A stretch of 64,000 nt of DNA from assembly GCF_042485795.1 (NCBI RefSeq), contig NZ_CP169368.1:558001-622000 (forward strand), written 5' to 3'. Positions within the stretch are counted from its first letter, which is position 1. Each line of letters begins with the position of its first letter. The notes under the pieces are model-generated. The model searched no databases, was not told where the DNA came from, and saw nothing but the letters and a program-made list of their open reading frames with translations. The translations under genes were made by a program, and so were the position numbers. The DNA is from Lonepinella sp042485795. Lineage in GTDB: Bacteria > Pseudomonadota > Gammaproteobacteria > Enterobacterales > Pasteurellaceae. Below are positions 25,226 to 34,637 of the stretch, in pieces.

Positions 25226-28120
25226 CTACTGGCTCACCATCACCCTCAAACTATCCAATCGCCAGTGAGCTTGTTCTAAATGCTGTAATGATTGTTGGAG
25301 CATTGCCTCTAAGCTGTTAATTTCATCTTGGCGAATATTCGGGTTGACGGCTTTTAATGCGGTTAGGCGTTCTAGTTCTTCGCTTAATTGTTTATCTGCC
25401 AACTGTTTGGCTTGCGTAATAATTTGTTTAGACTCAAGCATCATCAAGTTTTCTCCAGCCTTGAGCATTTGTTCTAAATTGGGGCGAACCATTTTCACCA
25501 TTTTGTGTGCCATGGTTTTCTCCATCGGTTTAAGCTGTTTTTCAAGATGTTCGAATGCCACATTGGGAGCGAGATTATTGCCTTTGCTATCTAACAATAA
25601 TCGTACAGGCGTAGGCGGTAAAAAACGGTTTAGCTGCAAGCCTTTTGGAGCTTGGCTTTCCACTACGTAAATACATTCTAATAATAATGTCCCCGTTGGC
25701 AATTTTTTATTGCTTAACAAGCAAGTTGCCGTTTTGCCGATGTCGTTAGACAAGACTAAGTCAATGCCGTTGCGTAATATGGGGTGATCCCAACTGAGAA
25801 ATTCGACATCTTCACGTGCTAAGGCAACATCTCGGCTAAATGTTACCGTGATACCGTCTTCTTTTAAGCCAGGGAAATCAGGCACTAACATTGTGCCAGT
25901 GGGCGTAATGACAATGGATTGTTCGCCTAAGTCTTCTTGTTCTACACCAATAATGTCGAATAAATTTAAGGTGAAATTGACTAATTCAGGGTTGTTGTCT
26001 TGCTCGGCAATTTGATTTGCTAACTGTTGAGCCTGAATACCACCGTTGGAATTTAATTCCAGTAAGCGATCTCGTCCATTTTCGAGTTCGTCTTTCAGCT
26101 TGGCACGTTGTTTAGCTGTTTCTTTGATAAAATCGGCAAAACCATCAAGTGCGGAAGGATGTTGCAAAAAATGTTGTAATTTTTCACCGCACTTTTCAAA
26201 TAACATTGCCCCCATTGGACAGGTTTGTTCAAAGGCATTTAAGCCTTGATGATACCAATCGGCTAACAAGGTTTGTGGTGTTTGAGCAAAACAAGGGACA
26301 TGAATTTGAATTGCTTTAGTTTGCCCGATTCGGTCTAAACGCCCGATACATTGCTCTAATAAATCGGGATTATCTGGCAAGTTAAACAGCACTAAATGTT
26401 GCGCAAATTGGAAATTTCGCCCTTCTGAACCGATACTTGAACTGAGTAATACTTGAGCACCTTGTTCTTGATCCGCAAAGTAAGCGGCGGCTCGATCTCG
26501 TTCAATAATCGACATATTTTGATGAAATACCGCACTACGAATCCCTTCTTTTTCTCGCAGGGCTTGCTCTAACTGAATCGCAGTTTGAGCCAGTTGGCAA
26601 ATTACTAACACTTTCTCCGTGCGGTGATTTTTTAAGAACGTGACCAACCAATCAAAACGGGGATCAAATTCGCACCATTTGGCATTGTCATTCATTTTCT
26701 GAAACAGCTGTTCTGGATAAAATAAACCTTGCTCAACATTTTCACCGAGAGAACGCATCACTTTCATGGTATTTTCATATTGCTTAGGTAATTCAAGGGT
26801 GATTTGATGATAAATCCGTTGCGGAAAGCCTTTTACGCCTGATCTGGTATTACGAAATAACAATCGACTGGTACCATGACGGTCAATCAGATGACGAATG
26901 AGTTCTTGTCGAACACTGGCTTTTTCTGGTTCGTTATGGCTCTCTAATACCTTAAATTGTGGCTCAATATCTTGTTCGGATAACAGATCAGAAATGGCAT
27001 TTTTTTGCACCGCACTTAACGATTTTTCTGTCAGTAAAGTTTGTACTGCCTTGGCAACAGGTTGATAATTTTGCTGTTCTTGTAAGAACGCATGGTAATC
27101 ATAAAAACGGTCATTATCTAATAAGCGTAAGCGGGCGAAATGCCCTTGTTGTCCGAGTTGTTCTGGCGTGGCAGTGAGGAGTAATACAGACGGAATTTGT
27201 TGAGCTAAGGTTTCTACTAACTGATATGCTGTACTTGGATTTTCAGGTGACCATTGTAAATGATGTGCTTCATCTACAATCAACATATCAAATTGGCTTG
27301 CAATTAACTGTTGCATTCGTTTTGGATTTGCCACCAACCAATCAATGGAACAAATAATGCGGTTTTCCGCATCAAAAGGATTTCGCTCTTGTTCATCTTC
27401 GGTTGCGGAAAAATCGCCAGCACGTTCTTCATCAAATAGCGAAAAATGCAAGTTAAAACGGCGTAGCATTTCCACTAGCCATTGATGTTGCAAGGTTTCT
27501 GGCAGCAGGATTAATACTCGATCGGCACGTTCCGCAAAAATTTGTTGTTGTAAAATCATGCCAGCTTCAATGGTTTTACCTAACCCAACTTCATCTGCTA
27601 ACAATACTCGTGGTGCAATACGTTGACCTACTTCTTTGGCAATATGCAGTTGGTGGGGAATTAAGCCTGCTCGAATACCACATAGCCCACGTAAGGGAGA
27701 TTGAAATTGTGCCTGTTGATGTTGTAAAGCACGATAACGCAAGGCAAAGCGATCCGAGCGATCGATTTGTCCTGCGAATAATTTATCTTGTGGTTGACTA
27801 AAACTGATATGACTGGCGAGTTCCATTTCTTTGATCACCATTTCTTCGCCATTATCTAAACGTTGGACTAAATACAGGGCAATGTCATTATTCATCATCG
27901 TATCCACGATTTTTGCCTGCCAGCCTTGTTGATGTGTGATGTGATCGTGCTGTTTGAAGATCACACGGGTTAAAGGGGCAGTGGCAATGGCATAAATTCG
28001 GGTTTCTTGTGCGGCTGGGAAAGAAATTGTGATACTGCGGTGATTAAGTTCGGTGATGATGCCTAAACCGAGATCGTTCTCACTTTCGCTGATCCAACGT
28101 TGACCGATAGCAAATGACAT
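25226..28120 (-). CDS. rapA: RapA, RNA polymerase-associated Swi2/Snf2 ATPase
   Basis: 964 residues (E. coli 968). N-terminal Tudor-like domains (about 1-105) precede the Swi2/Snf2 core: Walker A 'LLADEVGLGKTIEAG', the DEAH box in 'LIVDEAHHLQW', 'LLTATPEQLG', and the second RecA lobe with 'SSSIGSEGRNFQFA' and 'QCIGRLDRIGQ'. RapA helps RNA polymerase recycle after termination. A strong copy of residues of about 45-180 is present at 18970-19363. The gene itself is intact, with no frameshift. Confidence 0.95.
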   Translation of the reverse strand: MSFAIGQRWISESENDLGLGIITELNHRSITISFPAAQETRIYAIATAPLTRVIFKQHDHITHQQGWQAKIVDTMMNNDIALYLVQRLDNGEEMVIKEMELASHISFSQPQDKLFAGQIDRSDRFALRYRALQHQQAQFQSPLRGLCGIRAGLIPHQLHIAKEVGQRIAPRVLLADEVGLGKTIEAGMILQQQIFAERADRVLILLPETLQHQWLVEMLRRFNLHFSLFDEERAGDFSATEDEQERNPFDAENRIICSIDWLVANPKRMQQLIASQFDMLIVDEAHHLQWSPENPSTAYQLVETLAQQIPSVLLLTATPEQLGQQGHFARLRLLDNDRFYDYHAFLQEQQNYQPVAKAVQTLLTEKSLSAVQKNAISDLLSEQDIEPQFKVLESHNEPEKASVRQELIRHLIDRHGTSRLLFRNTRSGVKGFPQRIYHQITLELPKQYENTMKVMRSLGENVEQGLFYPEQLFQKMNDNAKWCEFDPRFDWLVTFLKNHRTEKVLVICQLAQTAIQLEQALREKEGIRSAVFHQNMSIIERDRAAAYFADQEQGAQVLLSSSIGSEGRNFQFAQHLVLFNLPDNPDLLEQCIGRLDRIGQTKAIQIHVPCFAQTPQTLLADWYHQGLNAFEQTCPMGAMLFEKCGEKLQHFLQHPSALDGFADFIKETAKQRAKLKDELENGRDRLLELNSNGGIQAQQLANQIAEQDNNPELVNFTLNLFDIIGVEQEDLGEQSIVITPTGTMLVPDFPGLKEDGITVTFSRDVALAREDVEFLSWDHPILRNGIDLVLSNDIGKTATCLLSNKKLPTGTLLLECIYVVESQAPKGLQLNRFLPPTPVRLLLDSKGNNLAPNVAFEHLEKQLKPMEKTMAHKMVKMVRPNLEQMLKAGENLMMLESKQIITQAKQLADKQLSEELERLTALKAVNPNIRQDEINSLEAMLQQSLQHLEQAHWRLDSLRVMVSQ

Positions 28121-28326
28121 AATAGGGGGACACTCTTGTTATGGTAAATTAAGGGAACGTATTTTATCAAATATTTGCCAAAGGTAACAAGCTATCCTAT
28201 GTATAAAATATTTTCCTTAAAATGTATTTATATGGTTAATTTTTACTATTTTGTAATTTATCCTTGACTTCATTAAAGTGCGGTGCAAAAATTCATCTGT
28301 TTGTTATTAATATTGAGGAGCCTGTT

Positions 28327-29010
28327 ATGAACTATGTTAATGCCATTAAAAAAGAATTCTTTGGTGGTTGGAATACGATTGAAGCTCTATGGATTGTGGT
28401 TTTTGTTGGGGCTCAAATTTGGGCGTATGTACAAGCACCAGAGTCACCATTGGGAATGATCTCAGGAATTGCGGGATTGTTATGTGTTATTTTCGTCAGT
28501 AAAGGAAAAATCAGTAACTACTTCTTCGGGCTTATTTTTGCTTATACTTATTTTTATGTAGCTTGGGGCAATAATTTTATCGGTGAAATGAATACCACGC
28601 TATATGTGTATATTCCAGCCCAATTTATTGGTTATTTTATGTGGAAAGCCAACATGCAAAATGACCAACAGGGGAATGAGGAAGTGATTGCGAAAGCCTT
28701 AACCCCAACAGGTTGGCTGATTTTATTAGTGAGTATTGCAGTATGTTCATTCTTCTTTATTCAAGCGGTGAATGCCGCAGGGGGCAGTTCGGCATCGCTT
28801 GACGGCACCACCACGATTATTACCTTTGCTGCACAATTATTGATGATTTTGCGTTATCGTGAACAATGGGCGTTGTGGATTGTGTTAAATATTCTCTCAA
28901 TTGTTTTATGGGCAGAAACCCCAGCGATGTATATTATGTATAGCGGTTATTTGTTGAACTCCATTTATGGTTATTACAACTGGACGAAATTAGTTAAGAA
29001 AGAAGCCTAA
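28327..29010 (+). CDS. pnuC: PnuC, nicotinamide riboside transporter
   Basis: 227 residues, the family length. I chose the ATG at 28327, preceded by GAGGAG; an upstream frame opening at 28264 adds a non-conserved tail. About seven membrane segments are visible. 'WNTIEALW' near the start and 'RYREQWALWIVLNILSI' in the last third match the substrate-binding W/N residues of PnuC. In Pasteurellaceae, PnuC brings in nicotinamide riboside to satisfy the V-factor (NAD) requirement. NadR, its partner kinase, is not in this window. An uptake signal sits in the upstream gap (28276). Confidence 0.92.
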   Translation: MNYVNAIKKEFFGGWNTIEALWIVVFVGAQIWAYVQAPESPLGMISGIAGLLCVIFVSKGKISNYFFGLIFAYTYFYVAWGNNFIGEMNTTLYVYIPAQFIGYFMWKANMQNDQQGNEEVIAKALTPTGWLILLVSIAVCSFFFIQAVNAAGGSSASLDGTTTIITFAAQLLMILRYREQWALWIVLNILSIVLWAETPAMYIMYSGYLLNSIYGYYNWTKLVKKEA

Positions 29011-29034
29011 TTTGCTATTCTCGAAAATAATAGA

Positions 29035-29087
29035 AAAAAGCACCGCACTTTTATGGTTAATAATATCATCAAGTACGGTGCTTTTAT
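29035..29087. terminator. Terminator between pnuC and ulaD
   Basis: AAAAGCACCG(CACTT) pairs with (AAGTA)CGGTGCTTTT, with a T-rich end. The left arm contains an uptake signal; the right arm has a one-base variant. It serves two convergent genes. Confidence 0.8.
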
Positions 29088-29109
29088 TATATGGTTAGGC
29101 GAATTCTAA

Positions 29110-29790
29110 TTATGCCCAATATTTTTCAATTTCAGCACGAATCGCTTCGGCAGTTTGTTTGCCTTTTTCACCCACTAATGCTCGACCAGCAATAAAGGCT
29201 TTGGCGTTTTTGATTTCTTTGAATAGGTGAATTTCTTCAGGTACGATACCGCCAGTAATAGAAAGTTCAAGACCTAAGGCAGAAAGTTGTTTCATTAATT
29301 CGACATCTTCTGGTGTCCAGCCTTTGCCTGCTAATTCTGCATCACGGGAACGGTGGTAAATGGCTTGTTTCACGCCTAATTCAACCCATTCTTTAGCATC
29401 TTTTTCTACTGTCCAGTTACCGTAGATTTCAATTTGGATTTCTTTTTTCACTTTTAATTCAGGGTGAGCTGCGTTGAAATCATCAGCGACTTTTTTACAA
29501 GCGGCTTTGGTGGCTGGGTGAGCAGCAGCGGATACGGTTAACCAGTCGGCACCAGCTTCAAATGCCATTTTAGCTAAGATCGCACCACCGTCAGTGGTTT
29601 TTAAATCACACACGATAATGTGATTTGGGTGTAAAGCACGTAAGGTACTCACTGCTTTCATACCTTCAGCACAAGCAAGGATGGTACCGCATTCGATGAT
29701 TTCAACCACGCTTTCTGCTTGTTTTGCATCGGCAACGGCTTTTTCTAAGCTCAATGAGTCAAGGGCGATTTGTAATAATGGTTTAGACAT
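29110..29790 (-). CDS. ulaD: 3-keto-L-gulonate-6-phosphate decarboxylase
   Basis: 226 residues from the ATG at 29790, which has a GAGGAAAA ribosome site; a longer frame from 29892 is not conserved. The OMP-decarboxylase-fold barrel shows 'LQIALDSLS', the catalytic 'CDLKTTDGG' (D-x-K-x-x-D), 'SAAAHPATKAACK' and 'ELSITGGIVPEE'. It converts 3-keto-L-gulonate-6-P to L-xylulose-5-P in ascorbate catabolism. It is the last gene of the leftward ula operon, 132 bp after ulaC, and that gap carries a small GGCGTAT/ATACGCC hairpin. Confidence 0.93.
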   Translation of the reverse strand: MSKPLLQIALDSLSLEKAVADAKQAESVVEIIECGTILACAEGMKAVSTLRALHPNHIIVCDLKTTDGGAILAKMAFEAGADWLTVSAAAHPATKAACKKVADDFNAAHPELKVKKEIQIEIYGNWTVEKDAKEWVELGVKQAIYHRSRDAELAGKGWTPEDVELMKQLSALGLELSITGGIVPEEIHLFKEIKNAKAFIAGRALVGEKGKQTAEAIRAEIEKYWA

Positions 29791-29922
29791 AATTTTTTCC
29801 TCTGTATGTTTGTCGAGGCGTATCTCATACGCCCAAACAATAATGTTAAATGGTATTAGAATTTGGGTAATATCAGGGCGTATGTAAAACACCCTTACAC
29901 ACTAAGTTACAGCAAAATGTGC

Positions 29923-30393
29923 TTAATTTAATGCTGCATCAATTACCGCGATCACTTCATCGCTGGTTTTGCAATTTAAGAGTTTTTTCAAATCAACACC
30001 AGTTTCACTGTTTGGATCTTCATCTTCTAATACTTGGGTGATTTCCATAATGCCTTGCATATGTTGATCGGAATCACTACCTGCAAGGGTAATCAGAACG
30101 CTAACAGGTTCATCTTCACCCTCAAACACTACTGGTTTAGTTAAGGTGACTAAAGCAAATGCAGTTTTAATTACTCCCTCTTCTGGGCGAGCATGTGGCA
30201 TAGCTAATCCTGGGGAAAGAATGATGTAAGGTCCCATTTCTTTTACTTTAGCGATAATATTATCGTAGTAACGAGGTTCAATCGCACCTGAGGCAACTAA
30301 TAAATCAGTACCGATTTTAATTGCTTCTTCCCAGTTATTCGCTGTTTGGTTTAATTTAATTGAGTTATTGGCAATGAGAGATTCTTTTAACAT
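29923..30393 (-). CDS. ulaC: PTS ascorbate-specific EIIA component
   Basis: 156 residues (E. coli 154). A PTS EIIA type 2 (mannitol/fructose fold) with the phospho-accepting His67 in 'GLAMPHARPEEG'. It passes phosphate from HPr to the EIIB domain, which here is fused to the membrane component next door. It follows that gene with a 64-bp gap and has a good AAGGAAG ribosome site. Confidence 0.93.
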   Translation of the reverse strand: MLKESLIANNSIKLNQTANNWEEAIKIGTDLLVASGAIEPRYYDNIIAKVKEMGPYIILSPGLAMPHARPEEGVIKTAFALVTLTKPVVFEGEDEPVSVLITLAGSDSDQHMQGIMEITQVLEDEDPNSETGVDLKKLLNCKTSDEVIAVIDAALN

Positions 30394-30457
30394 TGTAATT
30401 TCCTTCCTTTTAGTTGTGTATGAGGAAACCCCAGCCGAAACGGCTGGGGGGATAAGG

Positions 30458-32254
30458 TTACTTGTTGGTGTGTTTGTTGATTAATTCAACTAATTCATCA
30501 CCAAAAGTATTCGGATTAAGCATATTTTGTACGCCTAATACAGATACACTGTCGCCACCGTTAATTTCACCAGCAAGGTGTTTAGATGAAACAATGATGT
30601 CGATACCTGAAAGTTTTCCTTTGTAATCAGTAACCGCACAAGAGTCCATGACATTTGGAATACCACGTTTGTCTAGGTATTGTTTAATTTTCATTTTCAT
30701 CATCATTGATGAACCTTGACCAGAACCACATACCGCTAAGATACGGATAGGTTTGGCATCAGTATTGGCTTGTGTGCTAGTGGTTGCTACAGGTTCAGCA
30801 ACAGTTTCTTCTTCTACACCGTAACCGTCCATTTGTTCAAGGGTTTTACCAGCGGCTGCCGCTGCAGCTTCATCAGCACGTAATTTGCGTGAAGCGAAGA
30901 ACATATAGACTAAGCAAAGCGCTAAGATAACGAAGAAGAAGAATGGAATGCTGACGATACCTTGTAATACTGGTGGCCAGAATAATGCCCAGTCTGCCAT
31001 ACCCATCCAGCCGTTGAATTCGGTACCTTGTGATTTTAATAATTGAATTACCCAAGCAGAGCCTAGCACTTCAATCATACCCATCACTAAACAGATTTTG
31101 ATAACTGCTTTCCAACCACCAAATTTGTTAGCAAATACACCGACGGTTGCGTTAGAGAAGAACATTGGGATAAAGCCTGGGATAATTAATACTTCAACCC
31201 CGAAGTTATCACCGAAAGCAAGGAGTAAGCCGACCGCAATAAATTGACCGATAGCACCCCACATGAAACCGAATACCATGGCATTTGGTGAGTAAGCATA
31301 AATTGCCGCACAGTCAATGGCTAATACAGAATTTGGAATCACACGTTCGGAGATACCTTTAAACGCTTCGGATAATTCCGCTACGAACATACGCACACCA
31401 ACCACGATAATTTGAATGGCTACCGCAAATTTCATACCTGTTTCGATAATATACATAATCCAGTGGGTTTTACCTGCCATGGTTTGAAGATTATCTAAAC
31501 CGAAAGAAAGTAAGATAATACCAAAGAACACGGTCATGACTAACGCTGTGGCAGAAATACTATCGTGGAAAATATGTAACCATTTTGGTAATTTCATATT
31601 ATCTACGGTATCTTTTGGATCACCTAATTTTGGTGCTAATTGAACCGCTACCCAAGAGGCAATTTGTTGTTGGTGACCAATGGAGAAACCCGCACCGCCA
31701 GTAACAGCTTGGGTTGGTTTATACATAATGTTAGAGGAAATACCCCAATAGAGAGCCATTAAGACCGCAGTATAAATCACGGTTTCCCACATAGAGGCAC
31801 CAATAATCATGTAGAACACCGCAACTAAGCCAGCTTGTTGGAACATGATATGACCAGTTAACATAATGGTACGAATACCCGTGACACGTCTTAACACCAC
31901 TAATAAGATATTCAATGCTAATGCAAGTAACACAGCATAACCGACCCAACCATAGTTTTCACCCATGGTTTGAATGGTAGATTGCATACTGGTGTAAGGG
32001 TCAATAACAGCACCCGTTAAGTGGTGGAATTCTGAAAGTTTGTCAATGATAGGTTTGAAACTGGAGGTTAAGAAGCCAGAACCTTGTTGTACCATTAAAA
32101 AACCAACAATGGTTTTGATTGTACCTTTAATAACAGTTGTCGTATCTTTCTTCAGTAAGATATAACCTAAACAAGCAACGATCCCGAGGAGGAATGGTGC
32201 TTTAGATAATACCTGATTATTAAAGCCTAAAAATAGATTATAGAGAGCGTCCAT
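30458..32254 (-). CDS. ulaA: PTS ascorbate EIICB, a UlaA-UlaB fusion
   Basis: 598 residues, against about 465 for E. coli UlaA alone. About 1-460 are the membrane EIIC domain with a dozen hydrophobic segments, 'VIDPYTSMQSTIQTMGENYG' and 'FKGISERVIPNSVLAIDCA'. An Ala/Glu/Thr-rich linker (about 460-500) leads to an EIIB domain (501-598) with phosphocysteine Cys509 in 'ILAVCGSGQGSSMMM'. In E. coli UlaB is a separate protein. The transporter brings in L-ascorbate as L-ascorbate-6-phosphate. It heads the leftward ula operon. Confidence 0.93.
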   Translation of the reverse strand: MDALYNLFLGFNNQVLSKAPFLLGIVACLGYILLKKDTTTVIKGTIKTIVGFLMVQQGSGFLTSSFKPIIDKLSEFHHLTGAVIDPYTSMQSTIQTMGENYGWVGYAVLLALALNILLVVLRRVTGIRTIMLTGHIMFQQAGLVAVFYMIIGASMWETVIYTAVLMALYWGISSNIMYKPTQAVTGGAGFSIGHQQQIASWVAVQLAPKLGDPKDTVDNMKLPKWLHIFHDSISATALVMTVFFGIILLSFGLDNLQTMAGKTHWIMYIIETGMKFAVAIQIIVVGVRMFVAELSEAFKGISERVIPNSVLAIDCAAIYAYSPNAMVFGFMWGAIGQFIAVGLLLAFGDNFGVEVLIIPGFIPMFFSNATVGVFANKFGGWKAVIKICLVMGMIEVLGSAWVIQLLKSQGTEFNGWMGMADWALFWPPVLQGIVSIPFFFFVILALCLVYMFFASRKLRADEAAAAAAGKTLEQMDGYGVEEETVAEPVATTSTQANTDAKPIRILAVCGSGQGSSMMMKMKIKQYLDKRGIPNVMDSCAVTDYKGKLSGIDIIVSSKHLAGEINGGDSVSVLGVQNMLNPNTFGDELVELINKHTNK

Positions 32255-32411
32255 ATATACTTCTCCGAAGTGGAATAAAATTATTTTTACATTTTGCTCG
32301 GTTTGTTGAGCTGGTGAGTACCACTATTTTGTACAATAAAGCGTTAAAACAGTGCGAACGGATTAATCATAATCCTAAAATACAAGTTTAAAAAGATTAT
32401 TTTTGATTATT

Positions 32412-32427
32412 TGTGAGCGAGATCACA
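32412..32427. promoter_or_regulatory. CRP site, ulaA side
   Basis: TGTGA-GCGAGA-TCACA is a perfect match to both conserved pentamers. It lies about 160 bp upstream of ulaA and within activating range of a leftward promoter (possible TATTTT -10 at 32382-32377). Confidence 0.75.
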
Positions 32428-32575
32428 AAATTTTTGAAAAAAGTTATCATTTTGCTGTTTTATTCACCATTTTTACTAAAAATGAGATTCTGAGGGGGTT
32501 TTGTTTAAATTTTGTTAAATACTTGGTCATTTTATCTTTAATTTATGCCTTTTTTATAAAAAATTGCATAAAAAA

Positions 32576-32591
32576 GGTGAGCTAGATCACA
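32576..32591. promoter_or_regulatory. CRP site, ulaG side
   Basis: GGTGA-GCTAGA-TCACA matches nine of ten conserved bases. A CAAAAT -10 box at 32613-32618 predicts a start near 32625, placing the CRP centre at about -41.5 (class II). Confidence 0.7.
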
Positions 32592-32675
32592 AAAAAAAGA
32601 AAAAACATTTTACAAAATTTTGTGATTGTTTATGATTGAACATGATTATTTCATTACTCTTATAAGGAGCTTATT

Positions 32676-33767
32676 GTGAGCAAAATACAAGAAATTAGCC
32701 GTGAAAGTTGGATCCTTTCTACCTTCCCTGAATGGGGTACTTGGTTAAACGAAGAAATTGAACAGGAAGTTGTACCAGAAGGCAATTTTGCTATGTGGTG
32801 GTTAGGTTGCGTGGGTGTTTGGATTAAAACACCAGCAGGAGCCAATATCTGTATGGACTTATGGTGTAGCCGTGGTAAAAGCACTAAGAAAGTAAAAGAT
32901 ATGGTACGTGGTCACCAAATGGCAAATATGGCAGGTGTGCGTAAATTACAACCTAACTTGCGTGCTCAACCAATGGTGCTTGATCCATTTGCAATTAATG
33001 AAGTTGACTTCATTTTAGCTTCTCACTATCACAGTGACCATATTGATGTAAACGTTGCTGCCGCGATCGTCAACAATCCAAAATTAGATCACGTTAAATT
33101 CGTTGGTCCTTGGCATTGTACTGAAATTTGGAAAAAATGGGGCGTACCAGAAGATCGTTTAATCACCGTTAAACCAGGCGATGTAGTGAAATTGAAAGAC
33201 GTTGAAATTCACGCTTTAGATTCATTCGACCGTACTTGTTTAGTTACCTTACCAGTTGAAGGGGCTGAAAATCAAAATGGTGAATTAGCAGGTCTTTGCC
33301 CATCTGATGAAGAAATGGGTCGTAAAGCTGTGAACTATGTGTTCAAAACACCAGGTGGTAATATTTACCATGGTGCGGACTCCCACTATTCAATTCAATT
33401 TGCTAAACATGGTAAACAATTTGATATTGATGTGGCATTAAATAACTATGGTGAAAACCCAGTAGGTATTGCAGATAAGATGACCTCTATCGACTTACTT
33501 CGTATGGCAGAATGTTTACGTACCAACGTCATTATTCCTGTTCACCATGATATTTGGACAAACTTTATGGCAAGTACGCAAGAAATCATTGATTTGTGGC
33601 GTATGCGTAAAGACCGCTTACAATACAAATTCCACCCATTCATTTGGGAAGTAGGTGGTAAATATGTTTATCCTCGTGATAAAGATTTAATCGAATATCA
33701 CCACCCTCGTGGTTTTGATGATTGCTTCGAGCAAGAACCAAATATTCAATTTAAATCTATGCTTTAA
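32676..33767 (+). CDS. ulaG: L-ascorbate-6-phosphate lactonase
   Basis: 363 residues (E. coli 354), started by GTG at 32676 seven bases after AAGGAG. The metallo-beta-lactamase fold binds manganese with 'ASHYHSDHIDVN' (HxHxDH), 'GADSHYS' and a late His in 'IPVHHDIW'. It opens the lactone ring of ascorbate-6-P to 3-keto-L-gulonate-6-P, the step between the transporter and UlaD. It heads the rightward ula transcript and is separated from ulaR by a 90-bp gap with a strong hairpin. Confidence 0.95.
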   Translation: MSKIQEISRESWILSTFPEWGTWLNEEIEQEVVPEGNFAMWWLGCVGVWIKTPAGANICMDLWCSRGKSTKKVKDMVRGHQMANMAGVRKLQPNLRAQPMVLDPFAINEVDFILASHYHSDHIDVNVAAAIVNNPKLDHVKFVGPWHCTEIWKKWGVPEDRLITVKPGDVVKLKDVEIHALDSFDRTCLVTLPVEGAENQNGELAGLCPSDEEMGRKAVNYVFKTPGGNIYHGADSHYSIQFAKHGKQFDIDVALNNYGENPVGIADKMTSIDLLRMAECLRTNVIIPVHHDIWTNFMASTQEIIDLWRMRKDRLQYKFHPFIWEVGGKYVYPRDKDLIEYHHPRGFDDCFEQEPNIQFKSML

Positions 33768-33776
33768 TATATAAAA

Positions 33777-33825
33777 CACTTTCTGTCCACAGTATTGGTC
33801 TATTCTAAAATGTGGGCAGAAAGTG
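33777..33825 (+). terminator. 15-bp hairpin between ulaG and ulaR
   Basis: CACTTTCTGTCCACA pairs with TGTGGGCAGAAAGTG (one G-U pair) across a 19-nt loop. It is followed by AATTTATTATA but not a pure T-run. This could be a leaky terminator or an mRNA stabiliser that sets the ulaG:ulaR ratio. Confidence 0.65.
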
Positions 33826-33857
33826 AATTTATTATAGGTTCTGTTTCAGGAAGAACG

Positions 33858-34604
33858 ATGAACGAAAATTATAGACATAAACGATTGTTAGCTTTATTGC
33901 ATAGACAAAAAATGCTTTCTACGCAAGATATTATAGAACAATTAAAAGTATCTCCTGCGACTGTTCGCCGTGATATTAATAAATTAAATGAATTAGGATT
34001 ATTGAAAAAAGTACGTAATGGTGCGGAATATGTTAATAATTCAACCATCAATACAGAAATAAGAACGCTTGCTTATAGCGAAGAAAAAGAACGTATAGCT
34101 AAAGCGGCAGCGGATATGTGTAAAGATGATCAAAGCGTATTAATTACTTGTGGCTCGACCATGATGTTATTAGGGCAACAATTATGTGGACGTAAGATAC
34201 AGATTTTGACTAACTATATGTCATTAGCCAATTATTTAATTGAGCAAAAACATAAAGATTTAGGCATTATGGGGGGGCAATATAATGCCGAGAAAGATAT
34301 TACGATTTCCTTTAGTCCAGATTATAACTATTATTATGCTGCCAACATTATGTTTACCAGTGGTCGAGGGTTTACTGAAGAGGGTTTATTTAAAACGGAT
34401 ATGATTATTGCCAATTCAGAGAAACAGATGGCAGCAAAATCCGATCGCTATGTAGTATTGTTAGATAGTTCTAAATTGGGTAATAAAGTCGGTATGTTAT
34501 TCACTCGCATTGATGAGATTGATACTCTAATTACAGGTCAAGAGGCTGATCCCCAAATTATTCAAAAGTTAAGAGATAAAGGTTTAAAAATTATTCTGGC
34601 TTAA
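33858..34604 (+). CDS. ulaR: UlaR, DeoR-family repressor of the ula locus
   Basis: 248 residues from the ATG at 33858 (AGGAAG upstream), close to E. coli UlaR (251). The helix-turn-helix includes 'VSPATVRRDINKLNELGLLKKVRNGAE', the same linker as in UlaR. The sensor domain has 'ITCGSTMMLLGQQLCG', 'ILTNYMSLANYLI' and 'MFTSGRGFTEEGLFKTD'. UlaR binds L-ascorbate-6-phosphate and releases the operators. In E. coli ulaR stands apart beside ulaG; here it is inside the rightward cluster between ulaG and ulaE. Confidence 0.92.
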   Translation: MNENYRHKRLLALLHRQKMLSTQDIIEQLKVSPATVRRDINKLNELGLLKKVRNGAEYVNNSTINTEIRTLAYSEEKERIAKAAADMCKDDQSVLITCGSTMMLLGQQLCGRKIQILTNYMSLANYLIEQKHKDLGIMGGQYNAEKDITISFSPDYNYYYAANIMFTSGRGFTEEGLFKTDMIIANSEKQMAAKSDRYVVLLDSSKLGNKVGMLFTRIDEIDTLITGQEADPQIIQKLRDKGLKIILA

Positions 34605-34637
34605 TCGCCTTAGGCATGCTTATAGAAGGAAAACGTT

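Larger units (their letters stand above)
32255..32675. promoter_or_regulatory. Divergent ula control region
   Basis: A 421-bp AT-rich gap between ulaA and ulaG. Besides two CRP sites (listed separately), it has a perfect 6-bp inverted repeat GGATTA-ATCA-TAATCC at 32360-32375. TGATTATT is repeated near 32403 and 32643. A CAAAATTTTG palindrome lies at 32613-32622. The inverted repeat and repeats are candidate UlaR operators by position; UlaR is encoded in the locus. It has no uptake signal. Confidence 0.6.

Noticed and set aside
27610..27801. Plus-strand frame with close similarity to another at 18988
   Set aside because: Both are antisense shadows of rapA and its duplicated piece. The similarity reflects the duplication, not a gene pair.
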